DNA of 64,000 bases, taken from Paraflavitalea soli (GTDB taxonomy: Bacteria; Bacteroidota; Bacteroidia; Chitinophagales; Chitinophagaceae). Location: assembly GCF_003555545.1 (NCBI RefSeq), contig NZ_CP032157.1:5522546-5586545 (forward strand), written 5' to 3'. Positions 17,198 to 24,161 of this stretch are shown piece after piece. The notes beneath the pieces were generated by a model that was given only the letters and a program-made list of their open reading frames with translations, ran no database searches and had not been told where the DNA came from. Numbering within the stretch: position 1 is the first letter of the stretch; each line of letters begins with the position of its first letter. The position numbers and the translations under genes were made by a program.

Positions 17198-17255
17198 ATT
17201 CCTGTCAACTTTGCCCCACTCCAAAAAATAATCCGCATTATTGCCCCCATCCCCT

Positions 17256-17263
17256 TACTTTTG
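17256..17263 (+). promoter_or_regulatory. -7 box upstream of carB
   Basis: TACTTTTG is an exact TAnnTTTG match, 66 bp before the carB ATG. A TTG at the usual 19-21 bp distance is not present, so the -33 element is weak or absent. Confidence 0.4.
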
Positions 17264-17329
17264 CGCAATTTATCCCGCCGGTAAGGACCGGGATTTCATT
17301 CAAAAAAGTAAAAAACAGCGTTAAAGAAG

Positions 17330-20152
17330 ATGCCCAAAGACACCTCGATCAAGTCAGTACTTATCATCGGTTCAGGCCCCATTATCATCGGACAAGCTTG
17401 TGAATTTGACTATTCAGGCTCCCAGGCTGCCCGCAGCCTGCGGGAAGAAGGGATCAAAGTGATCCTCATCAACAGTAATCCGGCTACCATCATGACCGAT
17501 CCCATGATGGCCGATAAAGTGTACCTGTTGCCCTTAACAGTAGAAAGTATTGAGCAGATCCTGGAAGAAAACCAGATCGATGCTGTATTGCCCACCATGG
17601 GTGGCCAGACAGCCCTCAACCTGGCCAAAGAAGCCGCCGAACTCGGCGTTTGGGAAAAATATCATGTCCGTATGATCGGCGTGGATATCGCAGCCATCGA
17701 TACCGCAGAAGACCGGGAAAAATTCCGCCAGCTCATGGTAAAGATCGGCATGGCCGTAGCCCCCTCCAGGGTAGCCAACTCCCTCCTCGAAGGAAAAGAG
17801 TTTGCCCAGGCCATCGGATTCCCCCTCGTTATCCGCCCCTCCTTTACCCTCGGCGGTACAGGCGGCGGTTTTGTACACGACAAATCCGAACTCGAAGCAG
17901 CCCTCGACAAAGGCCTTAAAGCCTCCCCCATCCACGAAGTACTGGTGGAAAAAGCCGTACTCGGATGGAAAGAATACGAACTCGAACTCCTGCGTGATAA
18001 GAACGACAACGTAACCATCATTTGTACCGTAGAGAATGTAGACCCCATGGGTGTACATACCGGCGATTCCATCACCGTGGCCCCCGCCATGACCCTCAGC
18101 GATACTGCTTTCCAGGAAATGCGCGACAAAGCCATCCTTATGATGCGCAGCCTCGGCAATTTCGCCGGCGGCTGTAACGTACAGTTTGCCCTCAACCCGG
18201 CAACAGAAGAGCTCATCGCCGTAGAGATCAACCCCCGCGTAAGCCGTTCTTCCGCCCTCGCCTCCAAAGCAACCGGTTACCCAATCGCCAAAATAGCAGC
18301 CAAACTGGCCATCGGTTACAACCTCGATGAACTGAAGAACCAGATCACCCAAACCACCTCCGCCTACTTTGAGCCCGCACTCGATTATGTGATCGTGAAA
18401 ATGCCCCGTTGGAACTTCGACAAATTCAAAGGCGCCAATGATACCCTCGGTCTCCAGATGAAGAGCGTAGGAGAAGTGATGGCCATCGGAAGAAGCTTTA
18501 CAGAAGCCATCCAGAAAGCCTGCCAAAGCCTGGAGAACAATGCCGTGGGTCTCGGTTATTACGGCCACAGCCGCATGCACGCCGAAGAACTCATCGAATA
18601 CATCAAAGTACCAAAATGGGACCGCATCTTCCGTATCAAGGATGCCCTCACCCTCGGTGTATCCGTAGGCACCATTTCCAAAGCCACCGGCATCGACCGC
18701 TGGTTTGTGAACGAGATCCAGAAGATCGTGAACCTGGAAAAGGAGATCGCTAAATTCAAAATGGCAACCCTGCCCGATGAATTGCTGAAACAAGCCAAAT
18801 TCCTCGGTTTCAGCGACCAGCAGATCTCTTTGATCATGCAGGATGGCACCGACGAAGCCGTCTATGAGAAAAGAAAAGCCGCCGGTATCACCCGCGTATT
18901 CAAAATGGTGGATACCTGTAGCGCCGAATTTGAGGCTAAAACACCTTACTTCTATTCTACCTTCGAAACAGGCAATACCAACGAAAGCAAATCCAGCAAT
19001 AAGAAGAAAGTAATAGTGCTCGGCTCAGGCCCCAACCGCATCGGTCAGGGTATTGAGTTCGACTACTGTTGCGTGCATGGTCTCCTCGCCCTCAAAGAAT
19101 GCGGCTACGAGGCCATCATGATCAACTGTAACCCCGAGACCGTTTCCACCGATTTCGACATGGCCGATAAATTATACTTCGAGCCTGTATTCTGGGAACA
19201 CCTCTGGGAGATCATAGAACTCGAAAAGCCCGAAGGCGTGATCGTACAGTTGGGTGGTCAAACCGCCCTCAAACTGGCCGAACGCCTGCACAACAAAGGC
19301 ATTAAGATCATCGGTACTTCTTTCGACAACATGGACATTGCCGAAGACCGTGGCCGCTTTAGCGACCTCCTCAAGGAACTCAAAATACCTTACCCCGATT
19401 ACGGTACCGCTTATGATGTAGACGAGGCAGTGGAAGTAGCCAATAAAGTAGGCTATCCCGTACTCGTTCGCCCCAGCTATGTATTGGGCGGACAAAGAAT
19501 GCGTATCGTCATCAACGATGATGAGGTCGAAAGCGCAGTAGTAAGCCTGCTCAAACACATCCCCGGCAACAAGATCCTCATCGACCACTTCCTCGATCGT
19601 TGCCAGGAAGCAGAGATCGACGCCATCTGCGACGGAGAAACCGTACACATCATGGGACTCATGGAGCACATTGAACCCGCAGGTATCCATAGCGGCGACA
19701 GCAACGCCGTACTGCCACAGTTCAACCTCTCCCCACTGATCGTGGAAACCATGGAAGAATATGCAAAGAAGATTGCTTTAAAGCTCAATATCAAGGGCCT
19801 TATCAACATCCAGTTTGCCATCAAGGATGGTAAAGTGTATGTGATCGAAGCCAATCCACGTGCTTCCAGGACCACTCCTTTCATCGCCAAAGCCTACCAG
19901 ATCCCTTACCTCAACATCGCCACCAAAGTGATGCTGGGCCAGCAAAAGGTACGCGACCTGAAAGTGGTGAAACGCCTGAAAGGATATGCCATCAAGGAAC
20001 CCGTATTCAGCTTTGAGAAATTCCCCGGTGTCAACAAGGAATTAGGCCCCGAAATGAAGTCAACCGGTGAAGCCATCCGCTTCATCAAAGACCTGCGCGA
20101 TCCTTACTTCCGCCAGTTGTATAAAGACAGGAGCATGTACCTGAGCAAATAA
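17330..20152 (+). CDS. carB: Carbamoyl-phosphate synthase large subunit
   Basis: Makes carbamoyl phosphate from bicarbonate, glutamine-derived ammonia and two ATP, for arginine and pyrimidine synthesis. The 940-residue product has both homologous ATP-grasp halves: the first begins VLIIGSGPIIIGQACEFDYSG (about 9-29) and the second VIVLGSGPNRIGQGIEFDYCC (about 560-580); metal-binding EINPRVSRSSALASKATGYP and EANPRASRTTPFIAKA are both intact. It stops after DRSMYLSK, so the C-terminal MGS-like domain (about the last 130 residues of the 1073-residue E. coli enzyme), which binds UMP and ornithine, is missing. There is no carA next to it. A terminator follows 35 bp past the stop. Confidence 0.97.
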   Translation: MPKDTSIKSVLIIGSGPIIIGQACEFDYSGSQAARSLREEGIKVILINSNPATIMTDPMMADKVYLLPLTVESIEQILEENQIDAVLPTMGGQTALNLAKEAAELGVWEKYHVRMIGVDIAAIDTAEDREKFRQLMVKIGMAVAPSRVANSLLEGKEFAQAIGFPLVIRPSFTLGGTGGGFVHDKSELEAALDKGLKASPIHEVLVEKAVLGWKEYELELLRDKNDNVTIICTVENVDPMGVHTGDSITVAPAMTLSDTAFQEMRDKAILMMRSLGNFAGGCNVQFALNPATEELIAVEINPRVSRSSALASKATGYPIAKIAAKLAIGYNLDELKNQITQTTSAYFEPALDYVIVKMPRWNFDKFKGANDTLGLQMKSVGEVMAIGRSFTEAIQKACQSLENNAVGLGYYGHSRMHAEELIEYIKVPKWDRIFRIKDALTLGVSVGTISKATGIDRWFVNEIQKIVNLEKEIAKFKMATLPDELLKQAKFLGFSDQQISLIMQDGTDEAVYEKRKAAGITRVFKMVDTCSAEFEAKTPYFYSTFETGNTNESKSSNKKKVIVLGSGPNRIGQGIEFDYCCVHGLLALKECGYEAIMINCNPETVSTDFDMADKLYFEPVFWEHLWEIIELEKPEGVIVQLGGQTALKLAERLHNKGIKIIGTSFDNMDIAEDRGRFSDLLKELKIPYPDYGTAYDVDEAVEVANKVGYPVLVRPSYVLGGQRMRIVINDDEVESAVVSLLKHIPGNKILIDHFLDRCQEAEIDAICDGETVHIMGLMEHIEPAGIHSGDSNAVLPQFNLSPLIVETMEEYAKKIALKLNIKGLINIQFAIKDGKVYVIEANPRASRTTPFIAKAYQIPYLNIATKVMLGQQKVRDLKVVKRLKGYAIKEPVFSFEKFPGVNKELGPEMKSTGEAIRFIKDLRDPYFRQLYKDRSMYLSK

Positions 20153-20186
20153 CTCAGTTGTGCCGTCCATATATAGTATTCTCAGG

Positions 20187-20219
20187 GAGGATGTCTTACA
20201 AAAGGCATCCTCTTTTTTT
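20187..20219 (+). terminator. Terminator after carB
   Basis: Stem GAGGATG/CATCCTC (20187-20193 with 20206-20212) followed by seven T. Confidence 0.85.
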
Positions 20220-20264
20220 ATGGCATGTTTTTTAAGTCTGGTAACTTTAGCTAAAACAGATCCC

Positions 20265-20735
20265 ATGAACAAAGAGATACAGTACATCATTACCACCTTG
20301 CAGGAATCCCTCGATGGCGAACCATGGTACGGCAGGTCCATGTACTCCCTGCTGGACGAAGTAGACCCCTCCAGTGTTTTTGTCAATCCCGACGAAACAG
20401 GCCATGCCCTCATTGAACTGCTGTACCACATGATCGCCTGGGCACAGTTTATTCAAAGCACCCTGGAAGAAGACCCCGAAAAAGGGATCGCCTATTACGA
20501 AGCACTCGACTGGCGCGACATCGACCCCACCATCCATACCTGGAAAAACGGCGTAATGGAAATAAAAGCTACCCACAAGCGCATTATAGAGCTGCTGAAG
20601 TCAAAAAACGACGATTTCCTTGCTACACCCGTCAGCAAGCGCAAATACAATGTGGGCTATATGCTGCATGGCCTTATACAGCATAATATCTACCACCTGG
20701 GGCAAATAGCCTACGTAAAAAAATTATTGGAGTAA
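20265..20735 (+). CDS. DinB-like four-helix-bundle protein
   Basis: Start placed at 20265 (MNKEIQYIITTL), giving 156 residues; an open upstream extension to 20160 runs through the carB terminator and is rejected. A TAACTTTAG -7-like box lies at 20242-20250. The sequence fits the DinB/YfiT-type metal-binding bundle: helix 1 with ESLDGEPWYGRSM, His in LLYHMIAWAQF and the C-terminal pair in QHNIYHLGQIAYVKKLL. The family includes thiol transferases and many uncharacterised proteins. Convergent with the regulator gene that ends 9 bp away. Confidence 0.82.
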   Translation: MNKEIQYIITTLQESLDGEPWYGRSMYSLLDEVDPSSVFVNPDETGHALIELLYHMIAWAQFIQSTLEEDPEKGIAYYEALDWRDIDPTIHTWKNGVMEIKATHKRIIELLKSKNDDFLATPVSKRKYNVGYMLHGLIQHNIYHLGQIAYVKKLLE

Positions 20736-20744
20736 ACCCCTCGT

Positions 20745-21401
20745 TTAAGCTTCCACCATCCCATGGCGGATGGCATACAGGACCAGGCCAACCCTGGTTT
20801 TCACTTTAAGCTTATCAAAGAGAGAATTGCGGTAATCATCCACCGTGCGGGGACTTACAAACATCTTGGCCGCTATGTCCTTATAAGTAAGTTCAGAACA
20901 TACCCATTGCAGGAATTCTTTTTCCTTTTCTGTAAGCGATATCGGTTCATCAGGCTGGTCAATATCCTTATGCAGACCGCTGATGATCTTGCCGGAAATA
21001 TATTCAGAAAGATAAAAGTTCTTTTCCATCACAGAATCCAGCGCCATTTTCAACTCCTCAGGCTCCGTATTCTTCATGATATAGCCCTTCGCACCCAGGC
21101 GCAGCATACGGATGATCGTGCTCTCATCGCTCGACATCGACAAAGCCAGTACTTTGATATGCGGGTGATTCTTAAACAACCACTTCACCGTCTCATAACC
21201 ATCCATGCCCGGCATATTCACATCCAGCAACAGGATATCCGGTATAATATGCCGGCCGATCTTGTCCTTTACATCCGACCCATTATCCGCTTCAAATAAA
21301 ATGCTATAATTCTCAAAAGTGCTGATCAACCGGGCCAATGCTTTGCGCATTAGTGTGTGATCATCAGCAACCGCTACTTGTATTTGTTTTCCAGCTGTCA
21401 T
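20745..21401 (-). CDS. NarL/FixJ-type response regulator
   Basis: A 218-residue regulator with receiver acidic residues at Asp13-Asp14, phospho-acceptor Asp60 (ILLLDVNMPGMDG), Lys in YIMKNTEPEEL, and a LuxR-type helix-turn-helix (LTEKEKEFLQWVCSELTYKDIAAKMFVSPRTVDDYRNSLFDKL). Its start is 11 bp after the stop of the upstream kinase, so they form one operon and a cognate pair. Confidence 0.93.
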   Translation of the reverse strand: MTAGKQIQVAVADDHTLMRKALARLISTFENYSILFEADNGSDVKDKIGRHIIPDILLLDVNMPGMDGYETVKWLFKNHPHIKVLALSMSSDESTIIRMLRLGAKGYIMKNTEPEELKMALDSVMEKNFYLSEYISGKIISGLHKDIDQPDEPISLTEKEKEFLQWVCSELTYKDIAAKMFVSPRTVDDYRNSLFDKLKVKTRVGLVLYAIRHGMVEA

Positions 21402-21412
21402 TCGGAGAGTGC

Positions 21413-22222
21413 TTAACTTTCTTGTGGCAAAGATAACTGAATCGTTACTGTAGTTCCCTTCCCGGGGATACTTTTCATATCCAGGTCAGCACCAATCAGC
21501 TTTGCCCTATTGAAGATACTCTTTAATCCAACACCGGAAGAAGAAGACACTGAATTTCTCTTGGCTTCCACATCAAAACCTACGCCATTATCCGCCAGTA
21601 TTAACACAAATTTGTCATCATTCGAAAATACCAGGCTTACATTAACCCGGCTGGCCTTGGAATGCTTCAGGATATTGTTAAGCATCTCCTGGAACATCCG
21701 GAACAGGAAGATAGACTTCTGCCCATCAAAATGATGTTCAAACCCATCCACTTCAAAATCTACTTCCATCAATCCGCTTTTACGTACACTTTCCAGCTCA
21801 AACCTGATCGCTTCCACCAGCCCTATCTGCGCAATACGATCGCTGTGCAGGCTTTTCGTAAGATCCGAAAGGTCCAGCGCCGCCTTATTCAATATTTGAC
21901 GGGAGTTAAGAATTGGCTCATACGCCTCATGCGTTTTGTCAATAGGCAGGATCGCCAATGACAGTTTTACAACCGACAATACCTGCCCAATGTTATCATG
22001 TAGCTCCTGACCGATCATTTTAAAAGTCTCTTCCTGTATCTCCAGTTGCGAGCGCAATACTTCCTGCTCGTACTGGTCCTTCATCCGGGTCAACTCCCGC
22101 TCATGACGGTGCTGCCTGCGCTGGTATTGCAATACCGTGATGACAATAAAGGTCACCACAGCGATCGCTAAAATACCACCGATAATAACGAACATATAAA
22201 TTTCCTGACCCTGATTATTCAT
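21413..22222 (-). CDS. Membrane-anchored HisKA_3 sensor histidine kinase
   Basis: A 269-residue kinase with one N-terminal transmembrane segment (about 8-30), a short coiled linker, the HisKA_3 domain with phospho-accepting His75 in GQELHDNIGQ, and a HATPase_c domain (FQEMLNNILKHSKASRV; LADNGVGFD; SGVGLKSIFNRAKLIGADL). There is essentially no periplasmic sensing domain, so the signal may come from the membrane, the linker or a partner. The minus-strand membrane protein upstream (22311-22958) is a candidate partner by position. Confidence 0.93.
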   Translation of the reverse strand: MNNQGQEIYMFVIIGGILAIAVVTFIVITVLQYQRRQHRHERELTRMKDQYEQEVLRSQLEIQEETFKMIGQELHDNIGQVLSVVKLSLAILPIDKTHEAYEPILNSRQILNKAALDLSDLTKSLHSDRIAQIGLVEAIRFELESVRKSGLMEVDFEVDGFEHHFDGQKSIFLFRMFQEMLNNILKHSKASRVNVSLVFSNDDKFVLILADNGVGFDVEAKRNSVSSSSGVGLKSIFNRAKLIGADLDMKSIPGKGTTVTIQLSLPQES

Positions 22223-22310
22223 GCGGAATGGCTATTAACAGTACTGGTGAAGTGAGGCAAGCGGCAAATTACAAAAATAAATTCCCCGGTAATACTTATA
22301 TAATGACCCC

Positions 22311-22958
22311 TTATTTATAATGCAACTTCCGTACCCGTGTTCCGCACAGAAAAGCCACCGTAAAAAGAGTATACAGTAAGGCATTCATCACCATTAAAAT
22401 AGTCGAAATGTTCTTCATTATAATGTTCGATGTCGAATATAAAAGACTATACAGGCCAAACAACGGAAAACTACAGATGTAATAAAACATCAATCCCGTG
22501 CATAACCAAAAAGCAGGCTCACGCAACAGGTTCACAGAACTGGGCAAATGAAACAACTCGTAAAAATAATAGATGCAGATGCCCACAGTGAGCAAACAAC
22601 CCAGCGAATACGTGGTAGAAGGGAACGCCTTTACCTGTATAAAATAAATATTGATCAGCGATAGTATCGGGTAGATGAACAGCAAAGAGAAGATCACTTT
22701 TCTTGCCGCCGCCGTTCTGATAATATTGTAAAAAACGTAGAAATAAAATACAAATTCAAGCACCGTAAAATGGAACAGAAGCAAAGAAGCGTCTTTCCCT
22801 TCCTTATCCATCCGCCAGGCGCCGATCTCTACAATTAAGGTAATTAACAGGTAAGGCGCAAAAAGCCTCAGGTACAAGGGTATCCCCTTGCGGAAAAAAA
22901 GGGTAATTGAAGCAAGCAGGCTGATCAGCTCAAAATATATATGGCCGGGGATATTCAT
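22311..22958 (-). CDS. Polytopic membrane protein, unknown
   Basis: A 215-residue, strongly hydrophobic protein with about six or seven transmembrane segments (for example LYLRLFAPYLLITLIVEIGAW, LLFHFTVLEFVFYFYVFYNII, NISTILMVMNALLYTLFTVAFLCG). No recognised catalytic motif. It is 88 bp upstream of a sensor kinase that lacks its own sensor domain, suggesting it might act as a membrane sensor or an accessory of that system; this is inference from position only. Confidence 0.7.
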   Translation of the reverse strand: MNIPGHIYFELISLLASITLFFRKGIPLYLRLFAPYLLITLIVEIGAWRMDKEGKDASLLLFHFTVLEFVFYFYVFYNIIRTAAARKVIFSLLFIYPILSLINIYFIQVKAFPSTTYSLGCLLTVGICIYYFYELFHLPSSVNLLREPAFWLCTGLMFYYICSFPLFGLYSLLYSTSNIIMKNISTILMVMNALLYTLFTVAFLCGTRVRKLHYK

Positions 22959-23005
22959 GGCTCCTCAATATAGTATATATTTTTGGGGCGCTTCCCTGAA
23001 AAAGA

Positions 23006-23034
23006 AAACCCCTGTTGGGGGTCAACAGAGGTTT
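23006..23034 (-). terminator. Terminator of the gene at 23052-23555
   Basis: Stem AAACC-CTGTTG / CAACAG-GGTTT with one mismatch and loop GGGGT. On the minus strand it is followed by TCTTTTTC. It lies 18 bp past the stop codon. Confidence 0.7.
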
Positions 23035-23051
23035 CCTTATAAATATGTTGA

Positions 23052-23555
23052 TTAAACAACCGTAAATCCTTTGGGACCGCGGTCTACGATCGTCACACCA
23101 ATACCGCCCCAGTCGTCTGAGTTATCGCCAGGACCAGAAGGTTTACTGGTACCACCTGAGCTACAAGTGGGAGGACAAATGCTACCGATATTGTAAGCCA
23201 GGATCTGTCCGGGGTTAATATACAGGTCTTTGTTGGCAACACCAGTCTCAGTTTCTTTGCTGCGTGTAGCCACCATTACAATCGTCTGACGGTTGTTGTA
23301 ATCAGGCTTAACGTCGAAATCTTCAGAATAAGCGCCAAAACACATCTTCACACCGTCGCCGCCATGATTCTTTATCTTTTGAATGAATTCTTCCAGTTCT
23401 TCTACACTATACCATACGCTTAAGGAGTCTTCCTTGCCAATATGCTCGGAATTGTGCACCCACCTTTCTCTCTTGTAATTACGGATTACAGTGTCTACGT
23501 GCTTGGTATCTACATAGCGACCTACCTTTAAAGATTTTTTTTGAATAGTTGTCAT
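23052..23555 (-). CDS. Unrecognised 167-residue soluble protein
   Basis: No family is recognised with confidence. The protein has a basic N-terminus without signal peptide (MTTIQKKSLKVGRYVDTKH), a middle part with WYSVEELEEFIQKIKNHGGDGVKMCFGAYSEDF and RQTIVMVATRSKE that looks like a compact alpha/beta domain, and a low-complexity tail ICPPTCSSGGTSKPSGPGDNSDDWGG with two cysteines and many Gly, Ser and Pro. The gene stands alone, with its own terminator, between a membrane protein and a 600-bp region without an assigned gene. The tail could be a flexible or modified segment. Confidence 0.7.
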   Translation of the reverse strand: MTTIQKKSLKVGRYVDTKHVDTVIRNYKRERWVHNSEHIGKEDSLSVWYSVEELEEFIQKIKNHGGDGVKMCFGAYSEDFDVKPDYNNRQTIVMVATRSKETETGVANKDLYINPGQILAYNIGSICPPTCSSGGTSKPSGPGDNSDDWGGIGVTIVDRGPKGFTVV

Positions 23556-23770
23556 TGCTTGGGGGATTTAAACATGAATGATTTTGATAACGATGTAAAA
23601 TTAATCAGCCTTTTCGGAGAACTTCGGCTACAATAGAGTGTTAGCCAAATAATTACAAATTAGTATTATTCGTAAGGTGAAGTATTTCAAGGAGTCGCGT
23701 GAAAAACATCGTCAAAAAACCGTTTATTAAACAGTCAGAAAACCGCGAAAAGATGGGATTCCGACCCCGT

Positions 23771-23794
23771 AAAAAAACGGGGGTCTCGCCCCCG
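23771..23794 (-). terminator. Strong minus-strand terminator with overlapping alternative hairpin
   Basis: On the minus strand: CGGGGG-CGAGA-CCCCCG followed by seven T. The CCCCCG-T7 part can also pair with the downstream ACGGGGTC (plus 23763-23770), forming a second hairpin that excludes the first. It lies 23 bp past a minus-strand open frame and about 215 bp upstream of the gene at 23052-23555, so it is either the terminator of a short transcript or an attenuator in a long leader. Confidence 0.7.
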
Positions 23795-23817
23795 CTATTC
23801 AACTGCTTAAAATCCCG

Positions 23818-23997
23818 TCAATAATATGTAGCCCTTTGTATGGGTAGCTTAGAATTTTGTCTGAAATTAGATACTGGAGAGTTGCTATCATCCCGTTTTT
23901 CAAAATCCAATACTCCTGTGAAAGCCAGCCGACAGATTTCCTCAAGGCCTTTGTTCACGCAAATAACTTGAGGAAATTTTATTCTGATCTTTCCCAA
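23818..23997 (-). other. Terminator-capped 59-codon open frame, possible small gene or decayed gene
   Basis: Read from a TTG at 23997, the frame gives 59 residues including FPQVICVNKGLEEICRLAF, GVLDFEKRDDSNSPVSNFR and a final RATYY. The same frame continues upstream across a single TAG (23998-24000) for 40-odd more codons, including an ATG-started MENKVVAVLLI. No ATG opens the downstream part. The perfect terminator just past the stop is the main support. I do not recognise the sequence; it may be a nonsense-broken relic or chance. Confidence 0.3.
23936..23981 (+). terminator. Long hairpin with T tail, plus strand
   Basis: An 11-bp perfect stem ATTTCCTCAAG/CTTGAGGAAAT (23936-23946 with 23967-23977) encloses a second TTTG/CAAA stem and is followed by TTTATTC. 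It overlaps the opposite-strand open frame. It may end a short plus-strand transcript; no plus-strand gene precedes it in 23556-23935. Confidence 0.45.
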
Positions 23998-24161
23998 CTA
24001 GATTAAAAGCACCGCAACTACCTTATTTTCCATTACCATTATTACCTTATCCTTCTTTTCTTTTTCTGAGCTGGTGGAAGTGGTGCTTCTTTCTTCTCTT
24101 AAAATCAATACCAGGCCTGGCTTTCACGTCTTTTCATTAACTCAGATTTGCCTTTTTTATT

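Noticed and set aside
16841-17284. 147-codon Pro/Leu/Ser-rich frame upstream of carB
   Set aside because: It starts inside a terminator and follows C-rich tandem repeats; composition is non-protein-like.
17534-18793. 419-codon open frame antisense to carB
   Set aside because: Phe/Gly/Val-rich shadow of a highly conserved gene, with no family features.
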